DNA from: Shewanella oneidensis MR-1
GTDB lineage: Bacteria > Pseudomonadota > Gammaproteobacteria > Enterobacterales > Shewanellaceae
Direction: 5' to 3'
DNA length: 64,000 nt
NCBI RefSeq assembly: GCF_000146165.2
Contig: NC_004347.2
Location: forward strand, 3,258,790 to 3,322,789
Shown: piece by piece, positions 7,474-17,503 of the stretch
Layout of the letters: each line of letters begins with the position of its first letter
Numbering within the stretch: position 1 is the stretch's first letter
The notes under the pieces: generated by a model
Databases searched by the model: none
What the model saw: the letters and a program-made list of their open reading frames with translations, nothing else
Told to the model about the DNA's origin: nothing
Position numbers and translations under genes: made by a program

Positions 7474-9278
7474 ATGTTGCCCATGACGCCAAAAGCCAAA
7501 CAACGTCTGTTTATGACCATAGTGCTACTTGCAGGTTTATTTGCCATCTTAAAATTAACTTACTGGGTGCATTTTTATCAGGGCAAAATCGACATCCAAC
7601 AACAATCAGAGAAACAACTCAAAGAACTAGTGAGCTTTTTAGATGGTGCCCTGTCGCGGTATGAGAGTATTCCCCATGTGCTCTCTACCAATCCTATGCT
7701 TGCCAATGTGCTCAACGACCAACAAAATCCGCAAAAGGTACAAGAGCTCAACCTCTATTTAGAAGAAATTCAGCATGTCACCGAGGCTTCTGATATTTAC
7801 CTAATTGATGCGCTAGGAATTGCGATTGCAGCCAGCAACTGGCAACAGCCTTTTTCATTTATCGGCAAAGACTACTCTTTTAGACCCTATTACACCGATG
7901 CAATTTCAGGCAATTTAGGTCGCTACTATGCGGTGGGCACCAGCTCGGATAAACGCGGCTTTTACTTTTCTTATCCCATTTATCAGCAAGGTGGAAAAGG
8001 CATTCTGGGCGCCATTATTGTGAAAGTGGATATCGCCGATATTGAGCAGCAAAGCACCAGTATAGCGATGGCAGGCCAATACCAATTTTTAATCAGCGAT
8101 CCCGACGATATTGTGTTTATTTCCAGTGTGGATGAATGGCGTTTAACCTCACTGACACCGCTAACCCAAGCCAAACAATATGCCTTAAATGCCTCAAAAC
8201 GTTACGCTGAGCGCCCCATTGGCGAACTTATAATAAAACCACAATATCAAGACGATAGCACCAGCAGCGGTCATATCTATCACATCCGCGAAGGCAACAG
8301 TCAGGCGCAATATATGGATACCCATCATTTGATGACCAAAGCCGGTTGGCGGGTGCATATTCTTGCGCCACTGAAACCGCTTCACGAGTCAATGCCTGCC
8401 CTCATGCTGTTATCGGCATCAATCTACTTGCTGCTAGCCTTAGGTTTGCTCTTTAGCAGTGAGCGGCGCCGTAACTTGCAGCGCATGCAATTAGCCCAAA
8501 GTTTGCTGGAGCAACGAGTTGAGGAACGAACTTACGATCTGCAGCAAGCCAATGACCGCCTAAAAGATACCCAAGATGAATTGATCCAAGCTGCCAAATT
8601 AACCGTCATCGGTAGTTTATCCGCCAGCATCAACCACGAGCTTAACCAGCCCTTGGCGGCCCTTCGCAGCTACGCGCAAAATACCCAAACCTTCCTTGCC
8701 CGCAATATGCAAGATAAGGCATTGGATAATTTGAAGATTATTATCGAGCTAACCGACCGCTTAGCCGATATTGTTGGCCAATTTAAAAGCTTTACTCGTA
8801 AGAGCCAAGGCACGGATAGCGCGACCGATCTTAAGGGCTGCATCAAACAAGCACTAACCATAGTCCAACCCGAAATCGACAAACAAGGGGTTGAGCTCGA
8901 TGTGCTTTTGCCCGAAGGACAATATCAGGTCTGGGGCGACAAGGTGCGATTGCAGCAAGTGTTTGTCAATATTATGAGCAACGCCATTGTCGCCATGCAG
9001 CAATCGGTAATACGTAAGCTGAGTATTAGGGTAAACTGCCAAGACAAGTTCTGTATCAGGATTCAGGCCCTGGCGTGCGCGAAAGCCAAATGGAGAAAAT
9101 ATTCGAGCCTTATTTCACTACCAGCGAGCGCACTGGCTTAGGCCTAGGTTTATCCATCTCCCAACGCATTATCGAGTCGATGCAGGGTCAGATTAACGTC
9201 GCCAATGCAGAAGACGGTGGCGCCATTTTCCAGATTATTTTACCAATTTATTTAGCCGAGGAACGCCAGTCATTATGA
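7474..9278 (+). pseudogene. dctB: C4-dicarboxylate sensor histidine kinase DctB, frameshifted
   Basis: Membrane sensor kinase that would detect dicarboxylates and phosphorylate DctD. Segments in order: TM1 (about residues 11-30), periplasmic sensor domain, TM2 (about 303-325), coiled coil, dimerisation/phospho-acceptor helix with H388 in SINHELNQPLAAL, then the ATPase domain. The frame breaks at about 9046-9048. The first frame runs out-of-frame to 9141, while the true sequence (VLYQDSGPGVRESQMEKIFEPYF, then TGLGLGLSI) continues in the frame ending at 9278. One base appears to be missing at GACAA/GTT. Restoring it gives a normal protein of about 600 aa that overlaps dctD by 4 bp. Either the kinase is dead or this is a sequencing error. 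Confidence 0.88.
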
Positions 9279-10654
9279 GTGTGCCCAATTCAATTCAAGA
9301 CTATAGCGTACTCATCATCGACGATGAGCCCCATATAGGCACAGTCCTAGTCCAACTTTTTGAACTGGAAGGTATTAAAGCCTTCGCAGCCACAGATCCC
9401 AAAGGCATTGCCAAACTACTCGACAGAGACTGGGCTGGGGTGGTGATTTCTGATGTCAATATGCCACAACTTGATGGCATCAGTCTGATGCAGCAGATCC
9501 GTGAGCAAGATGCCGATTTACCTGTCGTACTACTTACCGGCTTTGGCGATATCGCCATGGCAGTCAATGCCCTAAAGCAAGGCGCCTACGACTTTCTCGA
9601 AAAACCCTTTAACAACGAACATATGTTAGATGTGGTAAAACGCGCCCTAGATAAACGCAGCCTTACCCTCGAGAACCGTAAGTTAAAGAAAGAGTTAGAA
9701 AGCCATAATGTGCCGGGGCCGCGGATATTAGGCCACAGTGTTGGTATTCAACGTATGCGCCATATTATCGACCAAGTGATCGACACACCAGCCGATGTGC
9801 TAATCGAAGGTGAAACCGGCACAGGTAAAGAATTAGTCGCCCGCTACTTACACGACCACAGCAATCGCAACCAAGCCAACTTCGTCGCCATTAACTGCGG
9901 TGCCATTCCTGAAAACTTGATTGAGAGCGAGTTATTTGGTGCCGAAGCGGGCGCGTTTACTGGCGTCGATAAGCTACGTATCGGTAAGTTTGAATATGCC
10001 AATGGCGGCACCCTATTTTTAGATGAAATTGAAAGTACGCCGCTGTCGTTACAGGTTAAATTACTGCGAGTATTGGAAGATCGTAAAGTCGAGCGCCTAG
10101 GCTCCAATAAAAGTATTCACTTGGATATTCGAGTGATCGCCGCCACTAAGGTAGATTTAAAGTCCCTGTGTGATACCGGACAATTTCGTCAAGATTTACT
10201 CTATCGCTTAAATTTGGTCACAGTGCCCATCCCTCCACTTAGGGATCGCCGCGAAGATATTCCCTTATTATTCTTACATTTTGCCCGTATGGCCTCGGCG
10301 CGTTATCACAAGGCGTTAATTGCCCTGAATGCCGAGCAGAATGCCATTCTCACCTCCCACGATTGGCCTGGCAATGTGCGCGAACTTAGAAACCTTGCCG
10401 AGCGTTATGTGCTACTCGGCGGCGAAGCCGCTTTTGCGGGCACCTTAGGCAATGCGCCCAGTTTGCATACCAGTATGTCCTTGCTACAACGGGTCGAGTT
10501 TTTTGAGCGAGTGCTGATTGAAGAGGCGCTAAGCCATAATAAGGGCAGCATTAAGCTGACCATGGAACAACTCGAACTGCCGCGTAAAACCTTGTATGAC
10601 AAGATGCGTAAATACGATTTAGACCGCAAGCAATATATTAACGCCGACGAATAG
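9275..10654 (+). CDS. dctD: sigma-54-dependent response regulator DctD
   Basis: Activates the dct transport promoter when phosphorylated by DctB. 459 aa with a receiver domain (acidic pocket LIIDDEP, phospho-acceptor D60 in VVISDVNMP), an AAA+ domain (Walker A GETGTGKE, sigma-54 contact loop EAGAFTGVD, Walker B LFLDEIES, arginine-finger region RQDLLYRLN) and a C-terminal Fis-type helix-turn-helix (LPRKTLYDKMRKY). The contact loop reads GAFTGV instead of the usual GAFTGA. The ATG overlaps the dctB stop (ATGA). The sigma-54 promoter and paired inverted repeats upstream of dctP are its likely targets. Confidence 0.95.
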   Translation: MSVPNSIQDYSVLIIDDEPHIGTVLVQLFELEGIKAFAATDPKGIAKLLDRDWAGVVISDVNMPQLDGISLMQQIREQDADLPVVLLTGFGDIAMAVNALKQGAYDFLEKPFNNEHMLDVVKRALDKRSLTLENRKLKKELESHNVPGPRILGHSVGIQRMRHIIDQVIDTPADVLIEGETGTGKELVARYLHDHSNRNQANFVAINCGAIPENLIESELFGAEAGAFTGVDKLRIGKFEYANGGTLFLDEIESTPLSLQVKLLRVLEDRKVERLGSNKSIHLDIRVIAATKVDLKSLCDTGQFRQDLLYRLNLVTVPIPPLRDRREDIPLLFLHFARMASARYHKALIALNAEQNAILTSHDWPGNVRELRNLAERYVLLGGEAAFAGTLGNAPSLHTSMSLLQRVEFFERVLIEEALSHNKGSIKLTMEQLELPRKTLYDKMRKYDLDRKQYINADE

Positions 10655-10672
10655 CCGTCTTTATCTCAAACA

Positions 10673-10708
10673 AAAACCCCGCAATCGTGTTCACGGTTGC
10701 GGGGTTTT
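10673..10708. terminator. bidirectional terminator between dctD and the PBP gene
   Basis: Stem AAAACCCCGCAA/TTGCGGGGTTTT with A-run and T-run on opposite sides lies between two convergent genes and can end transcription from both. Confidence 0.92.
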
Positions 10709-10729
10709 ATCTATCCAAGACGTGCTGAG

Positions 10730-13700
10730 TTATTCTTGCAGTACACACATGCCTTTTGAGGATTTCACATAGGGCGCAAGGATAGGCATCATGCCCTTCA
10801 TCACTTGCAGTGGCAGTGCCGAGGTAAAACTAAAATCATCCGACTTACTGCCCGGCACAAAAGCGGTTAGCGTGCCAAAGTAGTTATCGCCCAAATAGAA
10901 CACAAAGGTCGCAGTGCGGTTCATCGCCGTGGTGGCCACTTTTCGGCCCTGCTGCATTTGCGTCACAATGCGGTTATCGCCCGTACCAGTTTTACCACCA
11001 ATGGCCAGCATGGCACCATTATCATTGGTAAAGATACCCTTTAGACGTCTTGCTGTACCATTTTGAACTACGTTACCAAGGGCCGCCTTTAAGGCCTGTG
11101 CCACTTCATGGCGCATCACCCGCTCTCCTTGGGTGTTTTGGTTTTCAAGCCGCACTTCATAGGGGGTATTTTCAGCAAAGTGCAGTTGATTAATCCGCAC
11201 TGTAGGCAAACGATAACCATCGTTTTGGATAATTCCCATCAACTCTGCAAGAGCGGCAGGCCTGTCGCCCGAGCTACCGAGCGCCGACCCTAAAGAGGGC
11301 ACCATAGATTCAAAGGGATAACCTAAACGCGCCCAACGTTGATGAATATCGAGGAAGGCCTCAACCTCTAGCATCACTTGTACTCGCACATCCCGCGCGT
11401 TTTTATGCCGCGTTCTAAACAGCCAGCGATACACTTCTTGACGCTCATCTTTACTCGCCTCTTTCATATCGTTGAGGTTCGCTTCAGGATGTTGGTTCAA
11501 GTAATCGAGCACCCACAGCTCAAGCGGATGCACCCGCGCAATATAACCTTGATCTGGGAGGTTATATTTCTCTGGGCCGTACTTGTTGTAAAGATCTTTG
11601 ATGCGCTTATCTGTGTAGTTATTTTGCGGTAGACGCTGCTGTAAAAAGGCCTTAAAGGCGGCGATTGACTCATTGGGTTGCAAATAACGATAAGCCGCAG
11701 TGAGTTGTTGCTCCGCCTGAGTTTGACCATCAAAAAATAGCTCTAAACGTTCATTGGGCGCCACTTTCTTGTATTTACGGTAAAACTTAGTCACGAAGGT
11801 ATTGCCCTCGCGGTCGGCGAAGACCCGCAAATACTCTTCGCGGCGTGGATCTTTATCATTGCGTAGCAAACGCGCCATATTGCCTTCGTTTTGCATACTG
11901 CTGCTATAGTTGACGATGTCACGCATCAAACGTACAAAAGGTAAGTTAATCGAGTCCTGCAGCGCTTGGTACATGGTTGGTACTTTAAGATCTTCTGTTT
12001 TCTTAAAGTTATTAAACACATGCAAACCACCGCCAGTAAAGAACTGCTCATTAGGCGAGGCAGAATATTCCCGCTGCAGCGCGGCGTCGAGCATACGATC
12101 AAGGCGTCTATCGGGATTAACAATCAAATAGTCAATCGCCCAGCGCGTCAAATGATCGCGAGGTTCAATCACTATCGACTCCAACTCAATACCGTGCTTT
12201 TTGGAATACTTGTCATGGATTTCGGCAATGATCTCAAGGTAAGTCGTGAGCACCCTAAGTTTTGCCGTCGAACCAAGCTCTAACTTACTGCCTTCGTTAA
12301 TATCAAAAGGTTGGTCAGTACTATCGGTTTGTACCCGCACGCGGTTAGCCGTCTCGGTTTTTTCGTACAGCGTAAAACTGTAGAGCACATTTTGCAGCTG
12401 ACTTGGCTCGAGTAAACGCTCACCTAAGAGTCCAACTTTTTCAGCCATTGAAGCCTGCCCAAGGCTACGTAAGTAGTTACTCACCTGCTGCTGTAATTCA
12501 CTGTGTAGGCTGCTGTTTACAGTTAAATCGAGTCGATCTAAATCATATAAGCCGACATTCAACATACCCGCAGTACGAATACGGATGGTATTAACGCCCT
12601 TGTCCGAACCCGATTGAGTATTACGTTGGGGTTTGGCAACTTTAAACTGTAATTTTTGCCCTAGGGCGGCATCCCTGAGCTTACGGTCAATCAGATAATA
12701 TTGGCCGAGTAAACGGATATGGCTATCGACCAGCGTTTCTAAATCATCATGTCCCTGTAATAGGTAATAAGAAGGTCGACGCTGGGCGATCATCAGTGCC
12801 ACCACTTGACGGAACACTTGACCACGTTTAGCCGCATTGGCTTTTATTTGGGGAGAAGATAGCAACTGATTTGCCGTATCGAAATCCGTGCCAAACCAAG
12901 CCCATAGGCCATCACCTATGCCATGCACTTCACCGTGATTGGGTGCTGAGGATAACGGCACCGTATTTAAATAATCTTGAATAATACGTTTGCGTGCAGG
13001 TTCGGTGATTTCTCCCTGCTGATACACCCGCACGGTGGCCGAGCCAATTTGCAGTAATTTATCTTTGATACTTAAGGTTAAGCCTTGGGAAGAATGGCGG
13101 AACTTTTCAATTTGCGTCGCCAAGGTACTGCCACCCGCAGTAGAGACATTCATCCCAACCATTTCAGCGATTTGGCTCATCCCAGCCACAACAAAACGTG
13201 GCCAGTCAATCACCGGATTGAGTTTGGGTTCTGTGGTCCACAACTCACGGTTTTCAATAAACAGCAAAGTATTGACGATTTCATTGGGAATTTTATCGTC
13301 ATCCTGATAGACACGTTTTGGATACGTGAACTCGTAGAGGTCGGTATTACGACAGTCGAGTAAGGTCAAACCGGATTGGGCTTTCTCATGATATGGCGGA
13401 AAGAAGCCCATTTGCGCATATTCCTGCAGCGCTGGCGAAAACGCCACCTGCTGAGTCACTTGGAAATTACGCTGCAGTAACCTATCGATATATTGTGGCA
13501 GCTTACTATAGCCGTGGCGCTCATCGAAGGGGCCATAACTTGGATAGATAACCGACTGAGTTGGCTCGTTTTTCAGCTTATAGGTCAGTGTCTTAGCGTA
13601 TTGATGTATATACTTAGATTGGTAATAAGAAGTTTTAATCTCCTGCCCAATCAAAATCGCTAAACAAAAAACAAGAATAAATAACAAAAACCAAGCGCGC

Positions 13701-13801
13701 CCTTTAGATCTAGGCTTGCGCTGACGCTTTGCCTTCGGCTCAGGTTGTGGCGGACGAGGACGATAATTTTCGAATTGCATTTCTTGTGTAGAATTAGGCA
13801 A
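10730..13801 (-). CDS. large class A penicillin-binding protein (transglycosylase/transpeptidase)
   Basis: Membrane-anchored peptidoglycan synthase of 1023 aa. A basic, proline-rich cytoplasmic tail is followed by one TM helix (about residues 35-53). The GT51 transglycosylase region has IENRELW and GGSTLATQIEKF. The transpeptidase domain has the serine motif STAK (in LELGSTAKLR), an SxN-type motif (DSINLPF) and KTG (GGKTGTGDN). All three penicillin-binding motifs are therefore present. The central part between SxN and KTG is much longer than in PBP1a/1b, with a charged helical insert of about 200 residues, so I give no gene symbol. It is alone in its unit, with a long upstream region carrying two identical palindromes (13942-13972). 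Confidence 0.9.
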   Translation of the reverse strand: MPNSTQEMQFENYRPRPPQPEPKAKRQRKPRSKGRAWFLLFILVFCLAILIGQEIKTSYYQSKYIHQYAKTLTYKLKNEPTQSVIYPSYGPFDERHGYSKLPQYIDRLLQRNFQVTQQVAFSPALQEYAQMGFFPPYHEKAQSGLTLLDCRNTDLYEFTYPKRVYQDDDKIPNEIVNTLLFIENRELWTTEPKLNPVIDWPRFVVAGMSQIAEMVGMNVSTAGGSTLATQIEKFRHSSQGLTLSIKDKLLQIGSATVRVYQQGEITEPARKRIIQDYLNTVPLSSAPNHGEVHGIGDGLWAWFGTDFDTANQLLSSPQIKANAAKRGQVFRQVVALMIAQRRPSYYLLQGHDDLETLVDSHIRLLGQYYLIDRKLRDAALGQKLQFKVAKPQRNTQSGSDKGVNTIRIRTAGMLNVGLYDLDRLDLTVNSSLHSELQQQVSNYLRSLGQASMAEKVGLLGERLLEPSQLQNVLYSFTLYEKTETANRVRVQTDSTDQPFDINEGSKLELGSTAKLRVLTTYLEIIAEIHDKYSKKHGIELESIVIEPRDHLTRWAIDYLIVNPDRRLDRMLDAALQREYSASPNEQFFTGGGLHVFNNFKKTEDLKVPTMYQALQDSINLPFVRLMRDIVNYSSSMQNEGNMARLLRNDKDPRREEYLRVFADREGNTFVTKFYRKYKKVAPNERLELFFDGQTQAEQQLTAAYRYLQPNESIAAFKAFLQQRLPQNNYTDKRIKDLYNKYGPEKYNLPDQGYIARVHPLELWVLDYLNQHPEANLNDMKEASKDERQEVYRWLFRTRHKNARDVRVQVMLEVEAFLDIHQRWARLGYPFESMVPSLGSALGSSGDRPAALAELMGIIQNDGYRLPTVRINQLHFAENTPYEVRLENQNTQGERVMRHEVAQALKAALGNVVQNGTARRLKGIFTNDNGAMLAIGGKTGTGDNRIVTQMQQGRKVATTAMNRTATFVFYLGDNYFGTLTAFVPGSKSDDFSFTSALPLQVMKGMMPILAPYVKSSKGMCVLQE

Positions 13802-14238
13802 AACGGCTCCAAAAAATCACTTAACAAATCCTTTCTACGTGGGGTTCTTCCCAACCTATGCGCAACACATTAGGTATGGCAAAACTTACACTTAAGTTTG
13901 TCCATAACGAACGCAGCTATACATTCCTATGCGTTGCTCGAGTGAGATCTCACTTTCCTAGTGAGATCTCACCGTATTTTAATGACTTGGTAGCAAGCCT
14001 CAAAGTGGTTAGCACAAAAATACTTAGGCTATATATCCTCAGCTCGGCATAATAAATACGCCTCAAACAACGTTGAGTTCACTTGCATAGGTTCGCTATT
14101 GACGCATGAATTCGCCTTGTTACCAGTGCAAAAGTGCAAACTTGAGGCTAACTAATACTATTTTTGCGATGTTGATTGTGTTTATTCATTCCTATAACCC
14201 GAGTTGAGATTATATATTCAACGTTAACCAAACTTGTG
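13802..14238. other. long upstream region of the PBP gene
   Basis: About 437 bp without a supported gene. The only clear structure is the pair of 12-bp palindromes listed separately; short frames here have no family resemblance. Confidence 0.55.
13942..13972. promoter_or_regulatory. twin palindromes GTGAGATCTCAC
   Basis: Two identical perfect 12-bp palindromes, 13942-13953 and 13961-13972, are 19 bp apart centre to centre (about two helical turns). They lie 141-171 bp upstream of the PBP start. The layout suggests a cooperative operator for an unknown dimeric regulator. Ten bases, GAGATCTCAC, recur in the second candidate site upstream of dctP (4018-4035). Confidence 0.5.
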
Positions 14239-14817
14239 TTAATCCCAAATAAACTCACGAAAATGCTTACGGCACACCGATTCGTAACTTTCATTACCAC
14301 CAATCGCGACCTGCTCACCCTCGCGCATCACTTTACCCTCGCCATCAAGACGAACCACCATATTGGCTTTACGTCCACAATGACAAATAGTTTTAAGTTC
14401 CACTAATTTATCAGCCCAGGCTAATAAATAATGGCTGCCACTAAAGAGCTCACCTTGAAAGTCAGTACGCAAACCATAGCACAATACTGGAATATCAATT
14501 TTATCAACAATATATGTAAGCTGCTTGACTTGTTCTTTACTTAAGAACTGGCATTCGTCCACCAGAACACAACTCAAATGATTCTCTTGGTGGGCAGCGG
14601 TAATCATTTCGATTAAGTTGTCATGACTGCTAAAAACCTGGGCATCGCTTTCAATGCCAATGCGCGAAGCAACTTTGCCTTTTCCGTATCTATCATCGAT
14701 AGAGGCCGTCATCACTAAGGTATTCATACCGCGCTCGCGGTAGTTATAGGAGGATTGTAATAGTGAGGTGGATTTACCTGCATTCATTGCTGAATAGTAA
14801 AAATACAATTGCGCCAA
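14239..14817 (-). CDS. tdk: thymidine kinase
   Basis: Phosphorylates thymidine to dTMP in the salvage pathway. About 192 aa, typical of the type II enzyme. The Walker A loop SAMNAGKST is near the start, Walker B is VLVDECQFL with the catalytic glutamate, and zinc cysteines occur as CHCGRK and in VCRKHF. The start is taken as TTG at 14815-14817: it precedes [15 protein letters not shown], the normal N-terminus, and AAGGGA lies 6 bp upstream. A second in-frame TTG six codons earlier lacks a ribosome site. Confidence 0.95.
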   Translation of the reverse strand: MAQLYFYYSAMNAGKSTSLLQSSYNYRERGMNTLVMTASIDDRYGKGKVASRIGIESDAQVFSSHDNLIEMITAAHQENHLSCVLVDECQFLSKEQVKQLTYIVDKIDIPVLCYGLRTDFQGELFSGSHYLLAWADKLVELKTICHCGRKANMVVRLDGEGKVMREGEQVAIGGNESYESVCRKHFREFIWD

Positions 14818-15353
14818 AATGAATCCCTTTATCAAACTGATTTGTCATATCTCTGTCACCAGAGTGGTGCTTAGTTTAGCATTGCGCCCAGCATGAGCAC
14901 ACTAGTCCTGCCTCAGCTTTTACGATGAAATCCCACTCTAGATGCCACAAATGATTATTTTAACCACGTTCGCCTCGGTTTCACTCTTAGGTTCACTGTT
15001 CGTCTTTCCGTCCCCTCCTCTGAATATGGATAAAGATGTCAACACAAATCAATAATTGTTACAACAAGCTTAATTGAGCCTTAAATATTGTTTTACATAA
15101 GAAAAATCACATTAACAAATGTTTAGAAATGAGATCTACTTCCAAAGATATAGGCTTAAATGCGGTTTGGATTAAAAAACAAACACATTAATAACAGTAA
15201 TATTTCATTCGAGACTAAAAGTACTCAATTAAAAAAATAAAAGTATTCGATGCTTGCAAATGAAATCAGCGGTTCAAAGCACTAATCTCCCCTGCAAACG
15301 TTAGTGCTGCAATCCGTGCCTTTAAATGCGTATTGGATTAAATGGAGATTATG
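14818..15353. other. intergenic region between tdk and the cytochrome gene
   Basis: About 535 bp, AT-rich and divergent between tdk and the cytochrome. It holds an imperfect 21-bp direct repeat (15156-15176 and 15322-15342, 19 of 21 identical), the second copy ending at the cytochrome ribosome site. No gene is visible. Confidence 0.55.
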
Positions 15354-17282
15354 ATGAGAATATTCACCTCTAAAAAACTGGCTTATATTGTTGCCTTAGT
15401 CCTTACAGGCGCCTTGGTAGGTTGTGGGGATGATGGTAAAGATGGTGTGGATGGAGCACCAGGAACGCCCGGTATCCCTGGAACACCGCCCCCTGTCACC
15501 AGTTCTACTATGACTAACGTCAAAGTGATCAACTATAGCTTTGGCGAAGGCAGTATCACTTACGAATTTGAAATTACAGATAAAAACAATAACCTAATCA
15601 ACGGACTGTTAAATGCTCAAGCCAAAGTGGCTGCACTAACAGATAAAGGCTTCATCACTAACACCGCACCGAAGCTGATAAAAATGGTGTCGCAGATAAC
15701 GTCCATATTGGCGGTGAAGCAACTCAAGCAACTGCAGGTGCAGAGTTAACGGCTTTAGCTGATGGCCACTACCAGTTTAAAGTACCAATGAAAGGGGTAA
15801 ATCCTGCCACTGAAGGTATCGTTTGGTTACGTGTCGGTGGAAACGATGGCATTGCAACGTCTAAACCTTTAATCGTTAACAAACCAGAAGGCACACATTC
15901 AACCACAACCGATAGCTGCTACTCTTGCCATATCGACTACTCCACTAGCCCACTTAAACATCCTAGCTATGTTGCAAGCGGAATGGACAGCGAAGTCGCC
16001 TTCGTAGAAGGCTGTTTAGTCTGTCACGGTTCTGTCAGCCGCGCAGTTGTCAATGCCGAAGGTTTCTCTACTGGTAGCTACGCGACTAACACACTATCAA
16101 AAATTGGTCACATCAATCACCAGAAATTTACTAAAGATTTCAGTGTGATGAACTGTACCTCTTGCCACGTTGAAGCACCTAACAATATCAACGTATCTGG
16201 CCCAGGTTGTATTGACTGCCATAACAGTGGTGGTGTACCAGGCGTTGTGATCCCAAGTAATGGTGCAGATTTACGCATTATGCACGAAAGCAAAGCGGGT
16301 ATAACAGAACGCCAAGCGATTTGTGCTAAGTATAAATTGAGTCTATCAACACCTGTTAAAGTAGATGATATTTCAACTAAAACTGACCACTATATTGATG
16401 GAACGGCTATTTCTAAAGTTGAACCCAGTTGGTGTACCACGCTGACAGTGAAAGACACCGATGGTAACGTCTTTAGCATTAAAGACAACTTCAACTATTC
16501 TAGCCCGCTAGTATATGACGCTAAGAAACCCGTAGTTTATGCGGCCGCTTATTTACATTCCTATGAAAATGGCAGCTTAGTGGGTCGTCCAGGTCAGCGC
16601 GCTAAATATTATTATGGTTACAACGCTGACGGCACTAAAAATATCTGTCATTTATTAACGGATATGATGGCGCCATGGGCGTATTCTTTACCGCTTACTC
16701 TGACGTTGTTGATCCTGTGACCACAGCCAAAGTCTCTGCCTTTGAACGTCGCACCGTCGTCAGTGATAACAGCTGTACCACATGCCACAATGATGCCACA
16801 GCATTCCACAAAAATGGTGCCTTCAATGAAGGTGGTAAGGCTTGTATCGCTTGCCATGACAACGGCATGGAACGTACTTCAGCAACATTAGGTGCTGGTT
16901 TTGGTCCAATGGTTCACAGCTGGCACTGGGGTGAAGGTGCTAAAGTGGGTGAAGTGAAAGCCGATGAACCGTTAACGGAGCAAGCGCAATTGAAGCGGCA
17001 ACAAGCTGTGTTGCTTGTCACGAAACAGCGATTGAACTTGAGAAAATACCTAACCAGTACATTCTTGAACCCGGTAGTAAAATGACCAGCCCTGTAACAG
17101 CAAACTGTTACGCCTGCCACACTGGTGATGCTGCTAAGGCTCACATGGAAAGCAATGGTGGTGAAATCAGTGTGCTTAGCGTGCCTGATTGGTTTAAACA
17201 GCCGACTGCCGAATCTTGCGCAGTATGTCACGATACAGGAAGAAGCACAGGTATTGATAAATACCATAAGTTTACTCGCTAA
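15354..17282 (+). pseudogene. OmcA/MtrC-type multiheme c-type cytochrome lipoprotein, three frameshifts
   Basis: Would be an outer-membrane, surface-exposed multiheme cytochrome for extracellular electron transfer. The N-terminus has a lipoprotein signal (lipobox LVGC) followed by a GxPGxPG-rich linker, as in this family. CXXCH motifs: CYSCH, CLVCH, CTSCH and CIDCH in the first heme domain; CTTCH, CIACH, CVACH, CYACH and CAVCH in the second. That makes nine, where ten is usual. The reading frame changes at about 15672, 16637-16641 (an A5 run) and 16976; each is repaired by adding one base. Restored, it is one protein of about 640 aa. RBS GGAG precedes ATG 15354. It may be a true pseudogene or a sequence error. 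Confidence 0.85.
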
Positions 17283-17357
17283 TTAGTCATTTAATCATCG
17301 CATGACTGACTAGGCAGTAAAAAGCGGAAGCCTATTTTCTCTGCAATAAAATAGTTC

Positions 17358-17386
17358 AAAGCGCCCCAAAACCCTTGGGGCGCTTT
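17358..17386 (+). terminator. terminator after the cytochrome gene
   Basis: 12-bp stem AAAGCGCCCCAA/TTGGGGCGCTTT with a 5-nt loop, followed by more T residues. Confidence 0.92.
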
Positions 17387-17503
17387 TTGTTTACTTTTTC
17401 TTACAATTCACACTATAGGTTTTCAGTCCTATTTAAGTTAATAACACTAGAGTCACGAATAACTACAATTCTAAAACTACAATTCTAAGGAAATCACTCG
17501 ACT

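Noticed and set aside
7440..7664. 74-aa open frame overlapping the dctB start
   Set aside because: Starts inside the dctPQM terminator and lies out of frame with the conserved dctB coding sequence.
11378..11632. Open frame on the forward strand inside the PBP gene, and many similar antisense frames in dct, etf, proS and gfc genes
   Set aside because: They overlap strongly conserved genes, lack ribosome sites and family similarity, and are explained by codon bias of the sense gene.
13858..14052. 64-aa open frame upstream of the PBP gene
   Set aside because: It spans the two palindromes, has no recognisable product and no ribosome site; the palindromes explain the sequence better.
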